Both the position numbers and the translations under genes were made by a program. A DNA stretch of 64,000 nucleotides from JBFLXB01 sp964570625 (GTDB taxonomy: Bacteria; Nitrospirota; Nitrospiria; 2-01-FULL-66-17), in assembly GCA_964570625.1 (NCBI GenBank), contig CAZMYW010000028.1, positions 1 to 64,000 of the forward strand. The letters run 5' to 3'. Of the stretch, positions 27,146 through 35,952 are shown piece by piece. Position 1 is the first letter of the stretch, and each line of letters opens with the position of its first letter. The notes beneath the pieces were generated by a model. The model made no database searches. It saw nothing but the letters and a program-made list of their open reading frames with translations, and was not told the origin of the DNA.

Positions 27146-27772
27146 ATGTCGAGTCCTTCGATCACCCGCACACTGGATGTCTATCGGCACGGCGTGGGCG
27201 TCTACCTCGCGCACTGGGGACGGCGTCGCTACCGCGTGCCCCCGCTGTTACGTGAGCTGACGCGGGCGATTCTCCACGGAGCGCGAGTCCTGGATATCGG
27301 CTGCGGGCCGGGCCAAGACACCAGGCATCTGCAGGCGCGAGGTTTTCAAGCCGTGGGATTCGATGCCGTCGGCCCGTTCCTCGTGTGGGCTCGAGCCCAA
27401 AACCGGACGACGCGCCTCGTTCAGGGCGACATCCTCGAGCCTCCGTTTCGATTGCACTCGTTCGACGCCGCATGGGCTGCAGCATCGCTGATTCACCTGC
27501 CCAAACGTGACGTGCGTGGTGTCTTACGCGCGCTCAGGAAGGTCGTTCACCCGGGAGGCGTCCTCGCCGCTACGTTGGTCCATGGAACCACCTCCGGCGT
27601 GTTGACGAGAGGGTGGCTACCCGGGCGTTACGTGTCGCGATGGACGAAGGCCGAGCTCGCAACAGCCGTCGAACGAACCGGGTGGGAGATCGATACACTC
27701 ACGACCGTCGTGAACCGCGAGCGCAAGGGACGGTGGCTCAACCTATTGGCACGAGCCAGCGACGGTCAGTGA
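27146..27772 (+). CDS. Class I SAM-dependent methyltransferase
   Basis: 208 residues from ATG 27146 (AGGAG four bases upstream); the in-frame upstream part runs through the terminator. Motif I VLDIGCGPGQDTRHL, acidic post-I region VGFDAVGPFL, QGDILEPPF and the late strand HPGGVLAATLVH identify a UbiE/Methyltransf_11 type fold. It lacks features that indicate substrate. The stop overlaps the convergent TPR gene by seven bases. Confidence 0.85.
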   Translation: MSSPSITRTLDVYRHGVGVYLAHWGRRRYRVPPLLRELTRAILHGARVLDIGCGPGQDTRHLQARGFQAVGFDAVGPFLVWARAQNRTTRLVQGDILEPPFRLHSFDAAWAAASLIHLPKRDVRGVLRALRKVVHPGGVLAATLVHGTTSGVLTRGWLPGRYVSRWTKAELATAVERTGWEIDTLTTVVNRERKGRWLNLLARASDGQ

Positions 27773-29373
27773 GCGTCCGCGATCTTGCGAGCGACTTCCA
27801 GGTTCTGCCGCGCGCCTTCCAATTCCGGCTTGAGCCGCACGGCTTCCTCAAAGTGCGGGATCGCGTCCGCGATCCTGCCTTGCTCTCCCAGCAACATACC
27901 CAAGTTGTTGTGCGCCTCGGCCAGATCGGGTGTGAGGCTCAGGGCGGTGGCGTAGTGCGCGATCGCCTCATCGGTGCGACCTTGCTGCGCGAGAATCGGC
28001 CCCAAGTTGGTGTGCGCGGCGACATAGGTGGGATCGAAGCGAATGGCGTCCTGGTAGTGACGCACCGCATCGTCCAATCGGCCCTGCTCCCGCAATTCGT
28101 TCGCCAAGTTGTAGTGAAGCAATGGATCACCCCCGATCACGGACAAGGAATGTTCATACAGGGTGATGCTGTCGCGCCAGTACCGCGTTTGGTTCCACGC
28201 CGTTGCGGTCAGCATCACCACGACCGCCGCAGCCAGACACACGATGGCGGGGCGCGCGCGCGGCCATACCGCGGAGGCGTCCCGCAGGCCCCAAGCGACC
28301 GCGATGAAGATCCCCACCGACGGGATGTAGGAGTAGCGGTCGGCCATGGCTTGATCTCCGGCCTGCACCAGACCGATCACGGGAATCAGCGTGCCCAGAT
28401 ACCACCACCAGCCGACCGCCACGTACGGCCGCGATCGTAGCCAACGGATCACCGCCGCGGTCACGGCCAGCAAGATACCCGCGGCAACGACGGCCTTCCA
28501 GACCGGGAGCGCAGCGCCGGGGTGCGGATACCGAACCGACAACCCCACCGGCCACACCATCTTCTCCAAGTAGGCCACGTACGATACCAGCGCGTTCATT
28601 GCCCGGACGCCGAGAGAAAACCGGTCGAGCGCCGCCACCGCGCTCCCGGCTGACTGAGCATAGACCGTCATCACGCTGCACGCCGCGGACAACACCACGA
28701 ATGGCAGTTTCTCGGTCATCAGCCGACCAAGGCTTCTCCATACCGCCTCGCCTCGTCGTTCCAAGCGCCGGAGAGGCCAATAGTCGAGCAACACCAGCAC
28801 GAACGGCAACGTGACGAGCATGGGCTTGGCCGCCAACCCCAGCGCGAAAAAACCGAGGGCGGTCACATACCACCCAGCTGCACGGCGTTCCGCGTAACGG
28901 ACGTAGGCTCCCATCGTCAACAGCGCCAGGAACGTGCTGAGCACGTCTTTGCGCTCGGACACCCACGCCACGGACTCCACGTGTAGGGGGTGCACGCCGA
29001 ACAACGCGGCGACCAGCGCGCTGGGCCACACGTCGCCCGTCATACGTCGGAACACGGCGAACACCAGCAGCGTGTTGGCCGCGTGGAGCGCGACATTGGT
29101 CAGGTGATACCCACGGGGATTCAGTCCGTAGAGGTGGTAGTCAACGAGATACGAGAGCCAGGTCAGCGGATGCCAGTTGTAAAAGTCCGTCGTGGTGACG
29201 GCCCACCGCAGGCTCTGCCACGTGATCCCGTCGCGGATCGACACGTTACCGGTCACATACCCGGGGTCGTCGTAACTGACGAAGGCGTGGTGCGCGGTTT
29301 GCGCGTAGATCGCCAGAACGGCCGCCACGAGGCCGACGGCGATCGACACGTCGCGAGCGCGTAACCGGGTCAC
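27766..29373 (-). CDS. Multi-pass membrane protein with C-terminal TPR repeats (TMTC/PMT-like)
   Basis: About 535 residues from the GTG at 29373, five bases after pepF; the longer open frame upstream overlaps pepF and is low-complexity. Some ten membrane segments come first. Motifs SYDDPGYV, FYNWHPLTWLSYLVDYHLYGL and GVHPLHVESVAWVSERKDVLS are typical of the bacterial relatives of TMTC/O-mannosyltransferase-like GT-C proteins. Three TPR units close the protein (LANELREQGRLDDAVRHY, LGPILAQQGRTDEAIAHY, LGMLLGEQGRIADAIPHF). Probably a GT-C glycosyltransferase using a lipid-linked sugar; substrate unknown. Confidence 0.75.
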   Translation of the reverse strand: MTRLRARDVSIAVGLVAAVLAIYAQTAHHAFVSYDDPGYVTGNVSIRDGITWQSLRWAVTTTDFYNWHPLTWLSYLVDYHLYGLNPRGYHLTNVALHAANTLLVFAVFRRMTGDVWPSALVAALFGVHPLHVESVAWVSERKDVLSTFLALLTMGAYVRYAERRAAGWYVTALGFFALGLAAKPMLVTLPFVLVLLDYWPLRRLERRGEAVWRSLGRLMTEKLPFVVLSAACSVMTVYAQSAGSAVAALDRFSLGVRAMNALVSYVAYLEKMVWPVGLSVRYPHPGAALPVWKAVVAAGILLAVTAAVIRWLRSRPYVAVGWWWYLGTLIPVIGLVQAGDQAMADRYSYIPSVGIFIAVAWGLRDASAVWPRARPAIVCLAAAVVVMLTATAWNQTRYWRDSITLYEHSLSVIGGDPLLHYNLANELREQGRLDDAVRHYQDAIRFDPTYVAAHTNLGPILAQQGRTDEAIAHYATALSLTPDLAEAHNNLGMLLGEQGRIADAIPHFEEAVRLKPELEGARQNLEVARKIADAH

Positions 29374-29378
29374 ACCCG

Positions 29379-31217
29379 TCAGGAGCTGCGCGACCGACGG
29401 CGCACGGGGGCGCGGCGTCCCGGTCCCGGCAACCGGCCCGCGAGCGTTTCGGCCTCGTTGACCCACTCGTCGAGGACCTCGATCCCGCCGTCCCAGAACC
29501 CGGGAGCCGAGAGATCCACCCCCACGGTGGCCAGCAGGCGCTCCGGCGCGTCCGAGCCTCCGGCCGCCAAGAGGCTTAGGTACTTGGGCACAAACGCCTT
29601 GCCCTCTTCGAGGTATCGCCGGTAGAGCGCAAACACCAGCAGCGCCCCGAACGCGTACGCGTAGCAGTAGAATGGCGAGTGAATGAAGTGGGGGATGTAA
29701 CTCCACCACCGCCCGTAGTCATCGGTCAACGTGACGCTGTCGCCGAACATCGCTCGGTTCGCCGCCAGCCACAAGGCGCTGATTCGATCGGTGGAGAGTT
29801 CCCCCTCGCGGCGACGCGCGTCATGCAGCGCTTGTTCGAAACGCGTCAGCACGACCTGACGGAAGATGGTCGAGCAGGAATCTTCGATCATCCCGCACAC
29901 CAGCGCGAGCGCCCGCTGCGGATCTCGTTCCGCCTCCTTGATCGCGCGGAACACCAACATCTCACCGAACACCGAGGCGGTTTCAGCCATCGTGAGCGGC
30001 GTATCGGCCTGCAAACAGCCTCGGCCGCGCGACAGGAATTGATGGACCCCGTGTCCCAGTTCATGGGCAAGGGTCATGACGTCCCTCGGGGTGCCCGTGT
30101 AGTTGAGCAACACATACGGGTGTCCCGACGGAACGGCGCTGTGTGAGAACGCCCCGCCTCGCTTCCCCGACCGGACCGCCGCGTCGATCCACCGCCCGCT
30201 GAAGAACTGCGCCGCCACGCCCGCCATGTCGGGGGAAAACGCGTCGAACGCCTCCAGGACCGTCTTCCGGGCCTCTTCCCATCGGATCGTCCGGCTCCCG
30301 CCCGGCATCGGCGCATATCGATCGTAGTCGTAGAGCCGACCCAAACCGAGCAACCGTCGTTTGAGGTCGTAGTAGCGCCGTACCACCGGGTATCCCCGCT
30401 CCACCGCGGCCAACAACGCGTCCACCGCGGGTTGGTCGATTTCATTCGACAGATTGCGCGACGCCATGGCGGTGGGGAATCGACGCAGTCGATCTGTACT
30501 CGACTGATCCGCCGCGATCACGTTGAAGACGTAGGTCAGAACGTGGGCATGCGCGTCCAACCCATCGGTCATCGCCCGTGCCGCGGCTTTGCGCTCGGCC
30601 CGATCGGGAGCGTGCAGCCGCGCCAATGTCTCCTGTTCGGTCAGTCGTTGGCGCTTCCGCCCGACCACCACCTCGAATCGCGCGTGCCCCAGCGCTTCGT
30701 CAAACAGCCGCTGAAACGCGCGTGCGCCCGTATTCGCCTTGGTCTCCAGCACCAGTTCCTCCGGCTCCGAGAGACGGTACGGCGAGAACGCCCGTTCGAC
30801 TTCCAGGTAGTGCCGGTAGCGGGCCAGCTCGGGAGCGGCCAAATACGCGGCCGCGGCGGCTGGGGAGACCGCGCTCCATTCCAAATCAAAAAACGTGAGG
30901 CGCTGGCGGAGCGCGGTGGCGTGTTCCTGGGAGGCTTGATACAAGGCCCCGTGGCGCGGATCGCTCATATCTGCGCTAAAGAGCAGCGACGCGTACGTTC
31001 CGATCTTTCGGATGCGTTCGGTCATGGCCTCGAGCTCAGCCAACGCGTTCGCCAACTCTGCAGGCGGGAGCGCGCCGGCCGACACACGGCCGCGGTACCG
31101 GCGCTCGAAGGCTTCTGCCTGCGCGAGCGTGTCGCCGACGTCACGCGTCAGCGCGGGGTCAGCGGGTCCTGAAAAGAGTTCAGCCAGCGTCCATGCTGGC
31201 GCGTCGATCTTCTTCAC
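29379..31217 (-). CDS. pepF: M3-family oligoendopeptidase F
   Basis: 612 residues. The start is the GTG at 31217, which has CAGGAGG immediately upstream; the TTG eight codons earlier is weaker. TLAHELGHGVHQFLS (HELGH at about 385) is the zinc-binding HExxH, and the downstream helix with MAETASVFGEMLV supplies the third ligand Glu. Length is right for PepF. Cytoplasmic degradation of short peptides. The gene start overlaps the ABC ATPase gene by 38 bp, suggesting one long minus-strand transcript. Confidence 0.93.
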   Translation of the reverse strand: MKKIDAPAWTLAELFSGPADPALTRDVGDTLAQAEAFERRYRGRVSAGALPPAELANALAELEAMTERIRKIGTYASLLFSADMSDPRHGALYQASQEHATALRQRLTFFDLEWSAVSPAAAAAYLAAPELARYRHYLEVERAFSPYRLSEPEELVLETKANTGARAFQRLFDEALGHARFEVVVGRKRQRLTEQETLARLHAPDRAERKAAARAMTDGLDAHAHVLTYVFNVIAADQSSTDRLRRFPTAMASRNLSNEIDQPAVDALLAAVERGYPVVRRYYDLKRRLLGLGRLYDYDRYAPMPGGSRTIRWEEARKTVLEAFDAFSPDMAGVAAQFFSGRWIDAAVRSGKRGGAFSHSAVPSGHPYVLLNYTGTPRDVMTLAHELGHGVHQFLSRGRGCLQADTPLTMAETASVFGEMLVFRAIKEAERDPQRALALVCGMIEDSCSTIFRQVVLTRFEQALHDARRREGELSTDRISALWLAANRAMFGDSVTLTDDYGRWWSYIPHFIHSPFYCYAYAFGALLVFALYRRYLEEGKAFVPKYLSLLAAGGSDAPERLLATVGVDLSAPGFWDGGIEVLDEWVNEAETLAGRLPGPGRRAPVRRRSRSS

Positions 31218-32202
31218 CTCGACCTCCTGATTGTTCCGCAAACATGGTCGCGATCACCGTCTCGATCGCCACCTCTTCGATGGACAGGTCGTCGACCGGC
31301 AGCACCGAGAGCAATCCCTGCGCGGTCTGTGCCAAATCTTTCTTGGAGACCTTCATCGTCACGCTCAGCCCGTTGTGCTCGGTGACCTCGCCGAACCGCG
31401 CGAGCGCCTGGGGGGTCACGAGCTGCGCGAGACGGAGCGTGACGATCTTGTGGTCCACGTACCGATCGGCCAAGTCGGCCAACGCGCCGTCATAAATGAT
31501 CCCTCCATCGTTGATCACCAACACGCGCCGGCACAACCGTTCCACGTCGCGCATGTAGTGACTGGTCAGGATCACGGTGGTCTGCTTGGTCCGGTTGTAC
31601 TGGTCGATAAACACGCGGATGTTTTCCTGAGAGACGACGTCGAGGCCGATGGTGGGCTCGTCCAGAAACAACACCCGCGGCTGGTGGAGCAAGGCCGCGA
31701 TCAACTCGCACTTCATCCGCTCTCCCATCGACAGCTTACGGACCTGCACGTCCAGCAGAGGACCGACGTTCAGAATATCGACCAACTCATCCAGCGTCTT
31801 CCGGTACGCCGCTCGGTCGATCTCATAGATATCCCGGTTTAACTCGAACGATTCGCGGGCCGGCAAGTCCCACCACAGTTGGTTCTTCTGACCCATCACG
31901 ATGGAGAACAGGCGTTGGTACCGAGGCTCGCGCTTCCAGGGCACGTGCCCCAACACCGACACCTCACCGGACGTCGGATATAAAATGCCCGACAGGATCT
32001 TGAGCGTCGTGGTCTTGCCCGCGCCGTTGGGGCCCAAAAACCCCACGAGTTCTCCTTCGCCGATCGAGAACGAGACATCCTTCACCGCGCGGTGGTACAA
32101 CGTCTTGCGCCACAACACGCTCTTGAGCGAACCGACGAATCCCGGTTCTTTCTTAAAGTAATCGAAGGTTTTGTTGAGGCCTTTGACTTGGATCGCCGTC
32201 AT
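31180..32202 (-). CDS. ABC-2 type exporter ATP-binding protein
   Basis: 340 residues. GPNGAGKTT (Walker A), LSMGERMKCELIAALLHQPRVLFLDEPTIGLD (signature plus Walker B), and SHYMRDVE (H-loop). About 80 extra C-terminal residues after the ATPase core are typical of the COG4586 group. Its start lies one base after the stop of the second permease gene. Together with the two permeases it forms a complete three-gene transporter. Confidence 0.92.
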   Translation of the reverse strand: MTAIQVKGLNKTFDYFKKEPGFVGSLKSVLWRKTLYHRAVKDVSFSIGEGELVGFLGPNGAGKTTTLKILSGILYPTSGEVSVLGHVPWKREPRYQRLFSIVMGQKNQLWWDLPARESFELNRDIYEIDRAAYRKTLDELVDILNVGPLLDVQVRKLSMGERMKCELIAALLHQPRVLFLDEPTIGLDVVSQENIRVFIDQYNRTKQTTVILTSHYMRDVERLCRRVLVINDGGIIYDGALADLADRYVDHKIVTLRLAQLVTPQALARFGEVTEHNGLSVTMKVSKKDLAQTAQGLLSVLPVDDLSIEEVAIETVIATMFAEQSGGRGEEDRRASMDAG

Positions 32203-32203
32203 G

Positions 32204-33025
32204 TCAGGAACTCGCTGACGAATAATGCCGCAGGCTGATATTCCAAATTGCCGTCGCGAACGTCATCATTCCGGCGGCCACCGCAACGGCAAGCGCAATA
32301 AGCCCCCAGTCCGTTCGTCCCGCCAATACCGACGCCGGCGCGGTCGCGATCAGACTGATCGGAATCACAAACGTGAAGATGGCCTTGCCGATGCCACGGT
32401 AAATATCCCGCGGGTAACGCGCGGCTTCCATGAAGTTGTAGACGATCGCGTTGAGTTCCTGCGACTTCACGATCCAGAACACGGCGCTGTTGATCGCCAA
32501 GCAGAACGCGTAGTAGATCACCAACGACACACCCAACATCACGACATACAGCGGCAACCCGGTCCACGGCGCATCGAGATGCGCGAACCCATAGGCCACC
32601 ACCCCAATACCCATCAGACCTTCACCCAAACTTTCGGTCAACGAGACATGGCGAAAACCCAGATGGACGTTGGGACGCAGGGGTTTGACCAACAACACGT
32701 CGAACTGCCCGGTTCGCACATAGTCTCCCAGCTCCAGGAACCCCTGCCGGAACAGGAGATACGCCGCCTCGCGGACCAATCCGACGCTGCCGACCAGGAT
32801 CAGCGTCTGGTGAAACGTCCACCCGCCGATCGTTTCGACGTTGGCGTAGAGTATCGCGAAGAACACCACGTTGATTCCCATGAAAAACAGATCCATACCC
32901 ACCAGCAGCACGAAATTCGCACGGTAGACCATCTCGTTTTTCAGGTTATGCACCAGAAACGACGCATAGAGGCGAAGATATCTCGCCAGACCGCGGGTGA
33001 AACGATCAGTTACCGACCGCTTCAT
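32204..33025 (-). CDS. ABC-2 family permease (second subunit)
   Basis: 273 residues from the ATG at 33025. Six hydrophobic segments. YRANFVLLVGMDLFFMGINVVFF, GSVGLVREAAYLLFRQGFLELGDYVRTGQFDVLLVKPL and the C-terminal half fit the COG3694 partner of the COG4586 ATPase. Its start overlaps the upstream permease by 20 bp. Inner membrane; cargo unknown. Confidence 0.88.
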   Translation of the reverse strand: MKRSVTDRFTRGLARYLRLYASFLVHNLKNEMVYRANFVLLVGMDLFFMGINVVFFAILYANVETIGGWTFHQTLILVGSVGLVREAAYLLFRQGFLELGDYVRTGQFDVLLVKPLRPNVHLGFRHVSLTESLGEGLMGIGVVAYGFAHLDAPWTGLPLYVVMLGVSLVIYYAFCLAINSAVFWIVKSQELNAIVYNFMEAARYPRDIYRGIGKAIFTFVIPISLIATAPASVLAGRTDWGLIALAVAVAAGMMTFATAIWNISLRHYSSASS

Positions 33026-33794
33026 ATCGCGCAATGCCTCGGGATAACCCCCAGCGGGACAACGCGTAAAACCCGACGATCCACACCGCGGCGGCCGTGA
33101 AGTCCGACAAGGGATCCACGCGTTTCCCCAGGAACATCTGGATCGGGACGAACACGAGGTACTGGAAGGGTAACACTGCCGCGATCGAAGACAACGCGTT
33201 GGGAAACACGTCGAGTGGCAACAGCGTGCCGGCGAAGAAAAACACCGCATACTGCAGCATATATTTGAAGACACGCACCTGGACGAGCCAAAACGCGATC
33301 AGCCCGATACAGAATTCGAGTTCGAACGCGAGGACCACGGCCAATGCCAGCGCAACCGCGAACTGGGCGTAGGTTGCCAAATCCACCGGGAGTTGGACGA
33401 TCGGCCCCATTACCAGCCAGAACCCGCCGACCACAAAGCCGATCACCACGGCTTCAAACAGTTTGCCGGACGCGTTAACGGTCAACCAATAGGTGAAGTA
33501 GTCTACCGGTTTGACCAGGAAGTGGGAAAAAAACCCTTCCCGGATATGGTCGATGATCTCCCAACTCACGTAGGAGATCACGACGGTGTTGATCACGAAC
33601 GTGAGCAGGTAATACGTGATCATTTCGGACAACGCGTAGTTCCCCACTCGTCCGCCCTCTCGGTAAATGGCCGTCCACAGGAACAGCAGGACCGAGATGT
33701 AGAGCGTGTACCCGAGGATGTAGATGACGGTGGGGGCCCGGTACTGGAGCGAATTGAGCCAGTTGACGCGGAAAACCGTCAGATATTTGCGCAC
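33006..33794 (-). CDS. ABC-2 family permease (first subunit)
   Basis: 262 residues, six membrane segments. FFSHFLVKPVDYFTYWL is the motif shared by this permease group and also echoed in the partner (DVLLVKPL). MITYYLLTFVINTVVISYVSWEI is the second helix pair. First gene of the exporter operon, divergent from prsK with 88 bp between. Confidence 0.88.
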   Translation of the reverse strand: MRKYLTVFRVNWLNSLQYRAPTVIYILGYTLYISVLLFLWTAIYREGGRVGNYALSEMITYYLLTFVINTVVISYVSWEIIDHIREGFFSHFLVKPVDYFTYWLTVNASGKLFEAVVIGFVVGGFWLVMGPIVQLPVDLATYAQFAVALALAVVLAFELEFCIGLIAFWLVQVRVFKYMLQYAVFFFAGTLLPLDVFPNALSSIAAVLPFQYLVFVPIQMFLGKRVDPLSDFTAAAVWIVGFYALSRWGLSRGIARYEAVGN

Positions 33795-33882
33795 CGCGCC
33801 ATTGTACGGGATCGACTAGTCCAACGCAAAAAATCGGCGCGGGGTGAGCGGTCGATTGCCGCGTCGCGGCAAAACCCTTAGA

Positions 33883-35952
33883 ATGAGCACCATGGGTCCG
33901 TGGTGGTTGGTCCTTCCCGCAACCAGTGCCGTCTGGGCTCTCGCCCTCGCGGCCGTGGTCGCCTCGCGAAACGTACGCAGCGCGGTTCATCGAAGTTTCG
34001 CGCTGGGCATGGTGACGTTGGCCGTCATGGAGTTCGGGCACTTCATGGCCGGTCTCCGACCGCAAGCCAGCATGGTGTGGACTCAAGTGGCATTCGCGGG
34101 TCAAGCGCTTCAGCCGCTCCCCTGGCTGGTCTTCAGCGTCACCTTCGGTCGTTCGGAGCCGGCCGACTACCTGCGACGCTGGCGGGTCGCGCTCGGCGGC
34201 GTGGCCGTCGCGTCCGTGGCGTTTCTCGGTTTGCTCGCGTTCGACGGATTCGTGGCGGACGACCTGACCCTGCGACGCAGCGGCTTTTGGTTCAGCGTCT
34301 TCCTGCTGCTCTCGTTTACCGCGGTGCTCGCCAATCTGGAACGCACCGTTCGCTCCGCCGATCGCGACCAGCGCTCGAGGATGAAGTACTTCTTGCTCGG
34401 GATTCTCTCGATCATGGTGGCCAGCATCTACGGCCTGAGCGAAATGATCCTCTACTCCTCGCGCGATCTGTGGATCGCGCCGCTGTTTTCAACCGTGACG
34501 GTCATGGGTTGCGGGTTGATGACCTTTGCCCTGATCCGACAACGGTTGTTCGACATCGACGTCGGACTGTCTCGTTCGGTGGTGTACAACTCGGTGACCA
34601 TGATCTTCGTCGGCGCGTATCTCCTCGGCGTCGGCTTGATCGCGCAGGTCGTCAATGCGTTCGGCGGCCAGTCCAGCGGCTACGGGGACGCGCTGCTCAT
34701 TGTGGTCAGCCTGATGGCGCTGGCGATCGTGCTGCTGTCCTACGATGTCCGCCACCGCGTCAAACTCGCGATCAATCGCCATTTCTTCAAAGACAAGTAC
34801 GACTACCGCAAGGAATGGCTCAATCTCACGGAGCGATTGAGTTCCAGTCCCACCGTGGAATCCATCGCCCCCGCGCTGGCAGCCATGTTGTTCGAGACGT
34901 TTTGGATTCGAGACTCCTACCTGTGGCTCGCCGACGAACAGGAGCGCGATCTCGTCCCGGCCGCGCCACACCCGGGAGCGGCCGCTCTGCGGTGGAATCC
35001 CTCCGCGCTCGCCGCGCTCAAGACCCGTGACACGCCGTTGACACTGAGCACGCGCTCCGGCGTCACGACGCCCCTTCCCGAGGGAGCGCCGGTGGACGGG
35101 CTTCGAACGCTCCGGGTCAGCATTCTCGTCCCGCTGGTGGTGCAGGATCGGCTGGTCGGGCTCCTCGGCCTGGCGGTTCCCCAGACCGCCCCCCCGCTGG
35201 ACGACGAAGATCTGGATCTCTTGAAGACTATCGGCAAACAGGTGGCGAAGAGCCTGCTCAATGCTCAACTGCTGCGACGATTGGTCGCGTCCAAGGAAAT
35301 GGAAAGCTTTCATGCATTTTCGACCTTCTTGCTGCACGATCTGAAAAACTTCGTGTCGATGCTCTCCTTGCTCGTGGACAACATGGGTCGGAACTTCGAC
35401 AACCCTGCGTTTCGGCAGGACGCGCTGAAAAACCTCTCCCAGACCGTGGACAAGATGAAACGACTGATGGAGCGCCTGCGCGCCCTCGCCCAGCAGCCGC
35501 AGCCGGCGTTCGAACTCGTCGACTTGAGTCAGCTCGGCCGCTCCGTGTTGGCGGAGATCGGATCGTCCTTGAAAGCCACCGTCGTGGAGGACTGGCAAGA
35601 GGTTCCACCGGTCCGCGCCGACCCCTCGCAACTGCGACAGGTCTTCATGAATCTCGTCCTCAACGCGGAGGAGGCGGTGAGCGGCTCCGGAGAAATCCGG
35701 GTCTCGACGCACGTGGATGACGGCCAAGTGACCTGCCGGGTGGCGGACACGGGGCGCGGCATCACGCCAGAGTTTCTCCACACCCGATTGTTCAAACCCT
35801 TTGCCACGACCAAAAGCGGGGGATTCGGCGTGGGGCTGTACCAGTGTAAGATGATCATCGAAGCGCACGGTGGGCAGGTGTCTGCAGACAGCCGACTGGG
35901 GGAGGGTAGCACCCTGTCGTTCTCCCTCCCCACGATCCGGAACGCCCCATGA
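33883..35952 (+). CDS. prsK: PEP-CTERM system sensor histidine kinase PrsK
   Basis: 689 residues from ATG 33883 (ATG 33892 also possible). Eight or so N-terminal membrane helices (about 5-300) form the sensor part. A GAF-like region (about 325-465) precedes the dimerisation/phospho-acceptor helix FSTFLLHDLKNFVSMLSLL with His485. The HATPase has NLVLNAEEAV (N box), ADTGRGI (G1) and GFGVGLYQCKMI (G2). The architecture and the unusual HDLKN box match PrsK of exosortase/PEP-CTERM systems. Start of the response regulator overlaps its stop as ATGA. Signal sensed is unknown. Confidence 0.9.
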   Translation: MSTMGPWWLVLPATSAVWALALAAVVASRNVRSAVHRSFALGMVTLAVMEFGHFMAGLRPQASMVWTQVAFAGQALQPLPWLVFSVTFGRSEPADYLRRWRVALGGVAVASVAFLGLLAFDGFVADDLTLRRSGFWFSVFLLLSFTAVLANLERTVRSADRDQRSRMKYFLLGILSIMVASIYGLSEMILYSSRDLWIAPLFSTVTVMGCGLMTFALIRQRLFDIDVGLSRSVVYNSVTMIFVGAYLLGVGLIAQVVNAFGGQSSGYGDALLIVVSLMALAIVLLSYDVRHRVKLAINRHFFKDKYDYRKEWLNLTERLSSSPTVESIAPALAAMLFETFWIRDSYLWLADEQERDLVPAAPHPGAAALRWNPSALAALKTRDTPLTLSTRSGVTTPLPEGAPVDGLRTLRVSILVPLVVQDRLVGLLGLAVPQTAPPLDDEDLDLLKTIGKQVAKSLLNAQLLRRLVASKEMESFHAFSTFLLHDLKNFVSMLSLLVDNMGRNFDNPAFRQDALKNLSQTVDKMKRLMERLRALAQQPQPAFELVDLSQLGRSVLAEIGSSLKATVVEDWQEVPPVRADPSQLRQVFMNLVLNAEEAVSGSGEIRVSTHVDDGQVTCRVADTGRGITPEFLHTRLFKPFATTKSGGFGVGLYQCKMIIEAHGGQVSADSRLGEGSTLSFSLPTIRNAP

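Noticed and set aside
28990..31172. Plus-strand frames opposite the TPR and PepF genes
   Set aside because: Antisense shadows without start signals or motifs.
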